Part shown: positions 26,600-34,228 of the stretch, in pieces
Layout of the letters: each line of letters begins with the position of its first letter
Numbering within the stretch: the stretch's first letter is position 1
Origin: an uncultured Clostridium sp.
Lineage (GTDB): Bacteria > Bacillota > Clostridia > Lachnospirales > Lachnospiraceae
DNA: 64,000 bases
Direction: 5' to 3'
Assembly (NCBI GenBank): GCA_934438135.1
Contig: CAKSBP010000007.1
Location: 1 to 64,000, forward strand
Program-made: the position numbers and the translations under genes
Notes under the pieces: generated by a model
Database searches by the model: none
The model's input: the letters and a program-made list of their open reading frames with translations, nothing else
Told to the model about the DNA's origin: nothing

Positions 26600-29041
26600 A
26601 TGATAAAAGAAAAAAAGCAGATTGTTATTACTGGCTATGGAGTTATATCAGCAGCAGGAATGAACAAAGAAGAAAACCGCAAAAATATTTTTGCTGGAAA
26701 ATCAGGAATTACAGATGCAGAATTTTATTATAAAGATGGAACTAAAGTATCTGCTTCTGGCGTTATTACAGAAAAATTGAAAGAACATAGTTTTTATAAA
26801 GAACACAACATTATTCCAGACCGTGCTTCACATCTGGCTTTACTTGCAGCAGATGATTGCCTGGCTGATGCAGAACTGGATACATCTGCGGAAAATCCAT
26901 TAAAAGTAGGCATTATTATTGGTACTTCACTTGGTGGAATGCGAAGTGCAGATATTTTTCATACACAATGGCTGGAAGAGGGAATTGATACGGCAGATCC
27001 AAAGCTTTTGACACAGTATCCGTTGCATGCGGTAGCAGATATTCTTGCAATGCAGTATGGATTTAATGGTGCAAAGATTACAATTTCAACCGCCTGTTCG
27101 TCCGGTGCGAATGCCATTGGATTAGGAACTGATTTAATAAATGGTGGTTTATGTGATGTTGTACTTGCGGGTGGTGTTGATCCGATTTCCCGTTTTTCTT
27201 TTGCAGGATTTACTTCATTAAAGGCAATTGATACAAATCAATGCAGACCATATAGTGCTAGTACAGGAATTAACCTTGGTGAAGGAGCTGCCTTTTTCCT
27301 TCTGGAAAGCAATGAACATGCTGAAAAGAGGGGCGCAGATATCAAAGCAGAAATAAAAGGTTATGGAATATCAGCAGATGCCTATCATCCGACCGCACCA
27401 GATATTGCCGGAAATGGAGCAGTTCGTTCCATGACAGCGGCTATGGTAAATGGTGTATGTAATATGGATGATTTATCTTACATAAATGGACATGGAACGG
27501 GAACACCATCCAACGATAACTCTGAAAGAAAATCATGGAAAGCATTTGTAAAAGAAAATACGGATATTCCTCTAATCAGCAATAAAGCTGCAGTTGGACA
27601 TTGCATGGGTGCAGCCGGAGCAGTGGAAATCGCACTGTCTGTCCTATCAATTGAAAATAATCAGGTACCTCCAACTGTAAATTATAATGAAGAAGAAGCA
27701 AAACCAGATGGTGGTATTAATTTTGTACCAAACAAAGCAATGGATAAAGAAGTAAATAATGTTTTATCCAATTCCTTTGCATTTGGTGGTAATAACTGTT
27801 CAGTATTAATTTCTAAATATAAGAAACGGGAAATGGAACAGATGGAATACCCTGATATTGTAATTACAGGTATTGGCTGTGTTGGAACAGGTGGAGCCAA
27901 TACGGAGGAATTATTCGAAACATTTAAAAAAGGGGAAAGCTGGATTGAGGAAATTGATACCAGTGAAAAAGACTTTACCGTAAAATATAAAGGGAAAATG
28001 CCAGAACTCGATTTTAAGAAATATATACCAGGACGTGTTTTACGTAGAGTTGACCAGGTTACGAAGCTTGCTATGACAAGCGGAAGACAGGCATTATTAA
28101 ATAGTGGTTTGAAAGTTACACCTAAAAATGCTGGAAGAATTGGTGTTATTTATGGAACAGGAACGGGTCCGCTTGAAACAATCGAGAAAGTCAGCCGAAA
28201 TATGATTCTTACCGGATACGAAGGTGTAGATGCCAATATATTTCCAAATACGGTTCTAAATGCTGCACCAGGAAACTTCTCCATTGCCAATATGCTGAAG
28301 GGACCGACTTCTACGATTTCAGCAGGCAGTGTATCTGGTTTGGATGCATTTATTTATGCAGCAGAACTATTAAAGAATAATCAGGCAGATGCTATCATTG
28401 TACTATCAGCAGATGAATGGAATGATGCACTTCAGACAGGTAATGAGAAATTGGGATTATTAAGTAAGAGTGGAAAGCTTCCATTCTCCAAAGAGGCAGA
28501 TGGAATGATTTTAGCTCCTGGCTCTGCTGCATTTGTATTGGAAAGAAAAGACCATGCCGAACAACGGGGTGCCGATATTCTTGCCAAAGTAAGTGGCTAT
28601 GCGATTACATCAGATAATTCTCCTTTATGTAGTTTTTCAGAAGATGGTACTCAATGGAAGGACAGCTTTCTTTTAGCAAAGGAAGCAGCAGAAAATCCAG
28701 AAATTGATTATTATGCGTCTACTTCCTATGGAATTCCGGTACTGGATAAAAAGGAATTAGAATTGATGACTTCTGTATTAGATGATAACACGCAGATTCG
28801 TTCTATTCCAAGGCTGCTTGGAGCTTCCTCTGGTACGTTGGGAGGATATGGATTATTAAGCTGTGTTTACGCATTAATAAACCAAACGGTTCCAGAACAG
28901 GGAGAACTTTCTGATGAAGTAGATGAAACCTTTGTTAAACTGGAACGGAGAACTGGAAATAAGCCAATTGAAACAGCAGCAGTCAGTGCCGCATCTTTTG
29001 GCGGTTCTTATACAAGTGTCATTATTAGTAAAGTAAAATAG
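26600..29041 (+). CDS. cylI: fused ketosynthase and chain-length factor, CylI-like
   Basis: An 813-residue protein with two ketosynthase-fold domains. Domain 1 (about 8-412) has an intact KAS II-type active site: Cys166 in STACSSGA, His298 in GHGTGTP and His334 in AAVGHCMG. Domain 2 (about 418-813) follows the same fold but the aligned positions are Ser577, Thr708 and Ala742, so it cannot condense. That is the pattern of a ketosynthase with its chain-length factor, normally two separate proteins in type II PKS and aryl polyene systems. It would extend the malonyl-derived chain and set its length. It takes the place of cylI. Confidence 0.9.
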   Translation: MIKEKKQIVITGYGVISAAGMNKEENRKNIFAGKSGITDAEFYYKDGTKVSASGVITEKLKEHSFYKEHNIIPDRASHLALLAADDCLADAELDTSAENPLKVGIIIGTSLGGMRSADIFHTQWLEEGIDTADPKLLTQYPLHAVADILAMQYGFNGAKITISTACSSGANAIGLGTDLINGGLCDVVLAGGVDPISRFSFAGFTSLKAIDTNQCRPYSASTGINLGEGAAFFLLESNEHAEKRGADIKAEIKGYGISADAYHPTAPDIAGNGAVRSMTAAMVNGVCNMDDLSYINGHGTGTPSNDNSERKSWKAFVKENTDIPLISNKAAVGHCMGAAGAVEIALSVLSIENNQVPPTVNYNEEEAKPDGGINFVPNKAMDKEVNNVLSNSFAFGGNNCSVLISKYKKREMEQMEYPDIVITGIGCVGTGGANTEELFETFKKGESWIEEIDTSEKDFTVKYKGKMPELDFKKYIPGRVLRRVDQVTKLAMTSGRQALLNSGLKVTPKNAGRIGVIYGTGTGPLETIEKVSRNMILTGYEGVDANIFPNTVLNAAPGNFSIANMLKGPTSTISAGSVSGLDAFIYAAELLKNNQADAIIVLSADEWNDALQTGNEKLGLLSKSGKLPFSKEADGMILAPGSAAFVLERKDHAEQRGADILAKVSGYAITSDNSPLCSFSEDGTQWKDSFLLAKEAAENPEIDYYASTSYGIPVLDKKELELMTSVLDDNTQIRSIPRLLGASSGTLGGYGLLSCVYALINQTVPEQGELSDEVDETFVKLERRTGNKPIETAAVSAASFGGSYTSVIISKVK

Positions 29042-29049
29042 AGGTAAGT

Positions 29050-29754
29050 ATGAAATATTTAGTATTGAATGGAAGTCCTAAAAAAAATCGTAGTGTAACG
29101 ATGCTTGTGGCAAATGAATTTATCCAAGGGATAAAAAACAAGGAACCGGATGCAGAAATTGAAATCATTCATCTTGCAGATTGTAATATAAAGCCATGCC
29201 GGAGCTGTTATGCATGCTGGTCTCATTTGTTTGAGGGTGAATGCGTTATGACTCGGAGAAAAAAAGATGACATGACCTGGATTATGGAGAAATATCATGC
29301 AGCAGATAAGTTTATATTAGTGACTCCGATGCATTTTTTCGCAATTTCCAGTTATCTTCAGAAGTTTCTGGAACGTACCTTTGGATTGATTAAAGCAGTA
29401 TATCTTCCTGTTGGAGGAAAAAGTGAGAAGGACGATGCGGATTTAAACGACATGTCTACCCGTGATATTGCAGTCATCTCTACCTGTAAAGTATATTTTG
29501 ATGGTGTATGGGATAGTATAGATGCTCAAATGAGTCTTATCAGCAGAAGAAAGTACCAGAGGATTTTTTCGACTCAGCCTTTGGCAATGAATCCAGAGGA
29601 TAAGGAATATGTGAATCACTTTTTCAAATACGTGCACAATGCAGGAGCAGAATTTGCGGAAACTGGGAAATTCACAGAGGAAACCAAAGAAGGTCTTGAA
29701 ACTGCTATCTGTGCCATGAGCAGCCAGATTAATACTAGTAATGTAGGTTTGTAG
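29050..29754 (+). CDS. flavodoxin-fold NAD(P)H:FMN reductase-like protein with Cys cluster
   Basis: A 234-residue member of the NADPH-dependent FMN reductase family. The start LVLNGSPKKNRSVT is the phosphate-binding loop for FMN. Cys50, Cys53, Cys56 and Cys65 form CX2CX2CX8C, close to the cluster ligands of archaeal and clostridial iron-sulfur flavoproteins. It has no match in the streptococcal cyl operon. It lies 8 bp after the ketosynthase gene. Possible roles are reduction of a double bond or end group of the polyene, or redox sensing; neither can be decided from sequence. Confidence 0.75.
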   Translation: MKYLVLNGSPKKNRSVTMLVANEFIQGIKNKEPDAEIEIIHLADCNIKPCRSCYACWSHLFEGECVMTRRKKDDMTWIMEKYHAADKFILVTPMHFFAISSYLQKFLERTFGLIKAVYLPVGGKSEKDDADLNDMSTRDIAVISTCKVYFDGVWDSIDAQMSLISRRKYQRIFSTQPLAMNPEDKEYVNHFFKYVHNAGAEFAETGKFTEETKEGLETAICAMSSQINTSNVGL

Positions 29755-29766
29755 GAGGCAGAAGAT

Positions 29767-30660
29767 ATGAAAATTTCTGTTATTATTCCCCATATTAATC
29801 GTGAGGAAGTGTTAACTTTTTGTTTGGAAGCACTTAAAATGCAGACATTTCCGAAAGAAGACTATGAGGTAGTTATTGCTGGGAGTATGCAGGAAACAGA
29901 AGAGGATTCCTTTGGCTTTCATTTAAAATATGTCCCTTATAATTTAGAAGCCGGAGAAAAATTTCCGGCTTCTAAATTAAGAAATCTGGGCGCAGAAAAA
30001 GCAGAAGGAGATATTCTTATTTTTCTAGACTGCGATATAGTTATTCCGCCAGATTTTCTTGCAAAGACATGGGAGACACTTGGAAAGGAAAGGAAACTTA
30101 TTTTTACCTTGAGAAAGCGTATCCCAGAAAATGCAGAAGTGAAACAGCTAAAGGATTTAAAGCGGATAAAGTGTGAAAAAGATGAACGGGAACAGGTCTG
30201 TTCTTTGTTTGAGTCAGACTATTCCCAAATAAAATCTATCTGGCTTTGGGTATATAGCCATACGATGTGTATGTGGCGTGATGATTTTAAAAAATCAGGT
30301 GGTTTTTCAGAAAAATTTAGTGGATGGGGACTGGAGGATACGGAGTTTTCTTATCGTATTTATAAGATGGGGATTCCAATTGTATGTGATTCGAAGAGCA
30401 AATGCTATCATTTGTGGCATCCAGATATATACGACGGCAATCGATATAAAGGCTATAAAGCGAATTTGGAACAGTTCCACTCCATGCATTCAGAATCAGT
30501 CTTAAATGGACTGGATATCTGTGCAGAATGTTTTTCGCCATCCCGTATTCCCAAACTTGTAAAGTTAAATATACCACCTGCAGTTTATTTGTTAAGTATG
30601 TTTGAATGCTTTGTCAGAGGATATGAGAGTTGTGCCTTGAAAGGAGAAGAAGAATGTTAG
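29767..30660 (+). CDS. family 2 glycosyltransferase
   Basis: A 297-residue GT-A fold enzyme. It has the start VIIPHINREEVLTFCLEAL, the metal-binding Asp88-Cys89-Asp90 in FLDCDIVIPP, and the acceptor-side motif GFSEKFSGWGLEDTEFSYR (about 179-197), typical of the galactosyl/GalNAc-transferase C-terminal domain. No membrane segment is evident. It is not part of the streptococcal cyl operon, which has one glycosyltransferase (cylJ). Here it could add a second sugar to the polyene product. Its end overlaps the thioesterase start by 7 bp. Confidence 0.82.
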   Translation: MKISVIIPHINREEVLTFCLEALKMQTFPKEDYEVVIAGSMQETEEDSFGFHLKYVPYNLEAGEKFPASKLRNLGAEKAEGDILIFLDCDIVIPPDFLAKTWETLGKERKLIFTLRKRIPENAEVKQLKDLKRIKCEKDEREQVCSLFESDYSQIKSIWLWVYSHTMCMWRDDFKKSGGFSEKFSGWGLEDTEFSYRIYKMGIPIVCDSKSKCYHLWHPDIYDGNRYKGYKANLEQFHSMHSESVLNGLDICAECFSPSRIPKLVKLNIPPAVYLLSMFECFVRGYESCALKGEEEC

Positions 30661-31082
30661 AAGCGTTTAATAAAATGGTAGAAACCGAAATTAAAGTAAG
30701 ACTTACGGAATGTGATCCTTATGAGATTGCACATAATTCCAGTTATTTTGTCTGGTTCGAGATGGGAAGGTTTCAATATGCGGAAGACAGCGGATATCAG
30801 CTTCCGGATATGGCGGCAAACGATGATGTTGTATATATAACATTACATACAAAATGTAAATATATAAAATCATGTAAATTTAATGATGAGTTAATTGTCC
30901 AGACAAGAATTCGGAAGCCACCGATTCTGTTTGCAAAATATAATTTTGAGCAGAAAATAATTAATAAGAAAACAGGAGAGCTGATTGCAAAGTGCTGGAC
31001 AGAAAATGCAGCAGTTAGTAAATCAAGAAAAAGTGTTCTGCGCTTGAAGGAGGACAGTTCTTTATTGGAACTGGAACAATAA
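30654..31082 (+). CDS. hotdog-fold acyl thioesterase (second of two)
   Basis: A 142-residue 4HBT/YbgC-type protein related to the first gene of the operon; compare LTECDPYEIAHNSSYFVWFE with WECDPSKTVYNSKYFIWFE. The catalytic-type Asp is Asp21. The start at 30654 is chosen because AAGGAG lies 7 bases before it and it overlaps the GT2 stop by 7 bp; a longer reading from 30630 has no ribosome site. The stop is immediately followed by the ATG of the next glycosyltransferase. Confidence 0.84.
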   Translation: MLEAFNKMVETEIKVRLTECDPYEIAHNSSYFVWFEMGRFQYAEDSGYQLPDMAANDDVVYITLHTKCKYIKSCKFNDELIVQTRIRKPPILFAKYNFEQKIINKKTGELIAKCWTENAAVSKSRKSVLRLKEDSSLLELEQ

Positions 31083-32360
31083 ATGAGGAAGCAGAATAAA
31101 AAAGTATTGATTGCAGCAGCTGCGTATAACTGGGCAGAATGCCATAGAATGGCTGGAATCGGCAGAGAATTTTTGAAATATGGATACGAGGTATACAGTC
31201 TTGGAACGGGAAGGTACGATTATCTTTTAAAGGAAGGTATGATTCATTTATCTTTGAAGGAAGATGAACATTGGTACACAGAGGAACGAATTTGGAAATT
31301 AATGCATATGGACAGCTATGGAAATGATTACTGTGAACAGGAAGAACTGGAGGAGATGATAGAAGCAGAACGGAAACTGTTTCAGCAAATAAAACCAGAA
31401 CTTGTAGTGACTGGATATCGAACTACCTTATCACTGTCCTGTCGTATAGAAAAAATTCCTCTTGTCTGGGTATTGTCAGCAGTGGTATCTCCTCTTTACT
31501 ATAAATACGGTCTTGCAACGATGCCAGAGCGGGTTCCGGTGCAGTTTGTCAATCATATTAAGGATAAAAAACTACAGGCAAAATATTATTGTACACTTGC
31601 ATTGAAGAATAATGGCACATCAAAGATCTGGAATAAAACAGCAAAAAAATATGAGTTGTCTGGACTGAAATCGGATCTTGAGATTTTTACAGGTGATTTG
31701 AGTTTGATGTCTGATATCCCAGACTTCTTTCCAGATTTCAAAAAACTGCCAAAAGAGTTTCAATTCTGCGGACCACTTTTTAATTATGAAGATATTGCAT
31801 GGCCGGAATGTATGAAAGGTTATGATCAAACTAAAAAATGTCTTAGGATTTTTGTTACTTTTGGCTCTTCCGGAGAAGAAAAAATTGTTTTCCGAATTTT
31901 AAATGATTTAAAACAGGTGGATGCAGAGATATTTGTAGCCACAACGTCGATTATAGATAAAAAAGTACAAAAAGAATTTCCAGATAATTTTTATTTCGCA
32001 GAAAAATTTCCTCATAGGAAAATAGCAGAATGGGTGGATCTATCTATTATTCATGGAGGACAGGGAACACTTTATACGACCATTCTGGGTGGGAAACCAT
32101 TTATAGGGGTACCAATGTTTAGTGAACAGCAGTACAATATAGAAAATATGGTGCGATATGGTTCGGGAGAACACATATCGGTAGAAGCGTTAAATAATGG
32201 TGTTCTTAAACAAACAATCGAGAAAGTCGTGAATACGGAATCTTATTTTATACAGGCTCAAAAAGTGAGAAAAATGGTAATTCCCTATTATCAGGACGAA
32301 AGTAAAAATGCAAGTTATGTAGCTGTTCATAAAATAATGGAGTATTTCTGGAATGAATGA
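31083..32360 (+). CDS. cylJ: GT-B fold glycosyltransferase, CylJ-like
   Basis: A 425-residue enzyme of the UGT/MGT group. The sugar-nucleotide site is seen in the C-terminal half: VTFGSSGEEK near residue 257, IIHGGQGTLYTTILGGKPFI with His324, and VPMFSEQQYNIENM. This fits rhamnosyl- or glucosyltransferases acting on lipid-like acceptors. It takes the place of cylJ, which is thought to add rhamnose to granadaene. Its ATG directly follows the thioesterase stop and its end overlaps the PPTase gene by 8 bp. Confidence 0.86.
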   Translation: MRKQNKKVLIAAAAYNWAECHRMAGIGREFLKYGYEVYSLGTGRYDYLLKEGMIHLSLKEDEHWYTEERIWKLMHMDSYGNDYCEQEELEEMIEAERKLFQQIKPELVVTGYRTTLSLSCRIEKIPLVWVLSAVVSPLYYKYGLATMPERVPVQFVNHIKDKKLQAKYYCTLALKNNGTSKIWNKTAKKYELSGLKSDLEIFTGDLSLMSDIPDFFPDFKKLPKEFQFCGPLFNYEDIAWPECMKGYDQTKKCLRIFVTFGSSGEEKIVFRILNDLKQVDAEIFVATTSIIDKKVQKEFPDNFYFAEKFPHRKIAEWVDLSIIHGGQGTLYTTILGGKPFIGVPMFSEQQYNIENMVRYGSGEHISVEALNNGVLKQTIEKVVNTESYFIQAQKVRKMVIPYYQDESKNASYVAVHKIMEYFWNE

Positions 32361-32892
32361 GACAAGAATCTATTATAGAAATGCAGCTTATTTAAAAAGA
32401 GAACCGGAAAGCAGACAGCAGCGGCGTATACAGGAAAATGCAGTAATGAAACAGTTAATGGAATATGCTGCACCAGAAATAAAGGATTTCCCTTTTTTAT
32501 CAAAGAGCCATTCTAATGGAGCAGCTCTTCTTGCAGTAAGTACTTCTCCTGTTGGATGTGATTTAGAAAAAATTCAATGGAAATGGTCTTTGGGTGAACT
32601 ATCTAGGAGGATGTCTTTTTATCTTTCGGAAGAAGAAAAAAAGGATGTTCTTTCATCAGAACAACCAAAGCGAAATGCAATTTTAGCATGGACACGTAAG
32701 GAGAGCTATTTTAAAGTTCATCAGGAACGAAAGGTGTCAGATGAATTTTATATTGTCACACCGACCTCTCTGCTTCAAGGGGAAAAAATGGAATTTGTAA
32801 CAAAATATCTGGCACAGGATATGATTGCTACCTGCTATCATCAAAAAGGAAGCAGACTAGAGTGGATTTTGACAGATGATAGCAGAATTTAA
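32353..32892 (+). CDS. cylK: 4'-phosphopantetheinyl transferase, CylK-like
   Basis: A 179-residue Sfp-type enzyme that would convert the operon's carrier protein to its holo form. Magnesium and CoA-binding residues are Asp70 and Glu72 in GCDLEKI and Glu117 in WTRKESYFK. It is the last gene of the operon, as cylK is in the streptococcal operon. It ends only 7 bp from the stop of a convergent gene and no terminator is visible between them. Confidence 0.88.
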   Translation: MNETRIYYRNAAYLKREPESRQQRRIQENAVMKQLMEYAAPEIKDFPFLSKSHSNGAALLAVSTSPVGCDLEKIQWKWSLGELSRRMSFYLSEEEKKDVLSSEQPKRNAILAWTRKESYFKVHQERKVSDEFYIVTPTSLLQGEKMEFVTKYLAQDMIATCYHQKGSRLEWILTDDSRI

Positions 32893-32899
32893 GAGAAAC

Positions 32900-33451
32900 T
32901 TAGAATGTATAAATGCCATTTCGATTATATATTCCTGTTATCTCTGGTTCAGCATCATTATCTCTGTGCTGCCTTTTTTTCTTTTTCCCATTCTTTTCAT
33001 CTTTTTCATTGGCCTCTCGATTTGTTCCCGGCATAGCCTGATAATTACTCTGTTTCTGAAACTTTTTCATTACATCCATAACAGCAGCAGTTAAATACTC
33101 GGCATCAGGATCTTTACTGCTAATGGCACCCAGTGCAGAACTTATCACATTAGAAGCCTGTTCTTTAGACTTGCAGGCTTTTAACTGTGCTTCCGTCTGC
33201 TGGCGCTGCATTTCGACACGCTGTGCAGTACGATAAAGCATCTGGTCATATTGCTGAAGGAAAGACATTTCGGCAGCAGAAAGTTTTTTTCCTGCTTTTA
33301 GCTTCGCACGAATTTTTGCCAGCCTATTTTGAACCTGTTCATCCGAAGGCTTCTGGGTTTTAATCAGAGAAAACGGATTGGTTAACAGGTCACCAAACTT
33401 CTGAGAGTCGTACATAGGTGGTTTGTTTTGTAATAAATCATTGGTTTGCAT
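32900..33451 (-). CDS. conserved-looking hypothetical charged protein
   Basis: A 183-residue protein I do not recognise. The middle (about 40-95) is helical and Gln/Lys/Arg-rich (RLAKIRAKLKAGKKLSAAEM). The C-terminal part is a very basic, low-complexity tail (NEKDEKNGKKKKRQHRDND). No signal peptide or membrane segment is seen. The start is set by AGGAGG 7 bases upstream of the ATG; an upstream in-frame start lacks such a site. It is convergent with the PPTase gene and divergent from the phosphoesterase. Confidence 0.75.
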   Translation of the reverse strand: MQTNDLLQNKPPMYDSQKFGDLLTNPFSLIKTQKPSDEQVQNRLAKIRAKLKAGKKLSAAEMSFLQQYDQMLYRTAQRVEMQRQQTEAQLKACKSKEQASNVISSALGAISSKDPDAEYLTAAVMDVMKKFQKQSNYQAMPGTNREANEKDEKNGKKKKRQHRDNDAEPEITGIYNRNGIYTF

Positions 33452-33527
33452 AGCACACCTCCTTTTTCTAAAAACTATATCGTATAATCCGAAGGAAATC
33501 ATAAGAAAACAAAGGAGAATTTATTTT

Positions 33528-34046
33528 ATGGCACAACGTATCTTTTTTCTTGCAGATACCCATTTTGGAGATGAAGGGATTCTGTGGTATGAAAAACGTC
33601 CATTTGAAACGGTAGAAGAGATGGATGAAAAAATAATTGAAAACTGGAATCAGACGGTAAAAGAAGAGGACCAGATCTTTTTATTAGGCGATTTTTCTTT
33701 CTATCCAGAAGATCAGACACGTGAGATTGGAAATCGTCTGAAAGGAAAGAAGACGTTGATTCTGGGAAATCACGATACGATGGGAATTGAATTCTACCGT
33801 ACCTGTGGGTTTGAACAGGTTATTTCCTATCCGGTTATTTATGATGGCTTTTATATATTGTCCCATGAGCCGCTTTATTTAAACAAAAACATGCCATATG
33901 CTAATCTGTTTGGCCACGTTCATGGAAATCCGATTTATTCCAGCTGTTCTAGCCAGAGTTACTGCCTCTGCGTAGAAAGAACGGGATATATACCAATTGA
34001 ATTTACGCAAATCAAAAAAGAAATGAAGGATCGACACAATCAGTAA
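33528..34046 (+). CDS. calcineurin-like metallophosphoesterase
   Basis: A 172-residue YfcE/MJ0936-like phosphoesterase. Metal-binding motifs are ADTHFGD, LGDFSF, LGNHD, SHEPLY and FGHVHG. AAAGGAG precedes the ATG at 33528, which I prefer over an in-frame start 105 bases upstream. A TATAAT at 33483-33488 may be its -10 element. Substrate unknown; members cleave phosphodiesters or nucleotides. Confidence 0.87.
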   Translation: MAQRIFFLADTHFGDEGILWYEKRPFETVEEMDEKIIENWNQTVKEEDQIFLLGDFSFYPEDQTREIGNRLKGKKTLILGNHDTMGIEFYRTCGFEQVISYPVIYDGFYILSHEPLYLNKNMPYANLFGHVHGNPIYSSCSSQSYCLCVERTGYIPIEFTQIKKEMKDRHNQ

Positions 34047-34088
34047 TACAGCTTATGTCAAAAAAAGGTACAGCGTGCCCTGTAAACC

Positions 34089-34117
34089 TTGTCCAATTTT
34101 TGTAAAGGTACTATACT
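34089..34117 (+). promoter_or_regulatory. candidate promoter of the GH9 cellulase gene
   Basis: TTGTCC (34089-34094), 17 bp, TATACT (34112-34117), giving a leader of about 105 nt. Confidence 0.55.
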
Positions 34118-34228
34118 GTCTGCCAAGGTATTCGGTATTTTTTGTTCAATTTTATATTAGGACAAAAAATTCAGATGCCACTACTATTAACAGCAGCAAA
34201 TGCTGACAACAAAAAGGGAGGTTTTTAA

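Noticed and set aside
20557..32892. Aryl polyene cluster of the Gram-negative kind
   Set aside because: There is no ammonia lyase, outer-membrane lipoprotein carrier or MMPL exporter; the ABC pair, GcvT-like and gene order fit cyl instead.
33423..33527. Longer N-terminus for the phosphoesterase
   Set aside because: No ribosome site; the ATG at 33528 has AAAGGAG and fits the family start.
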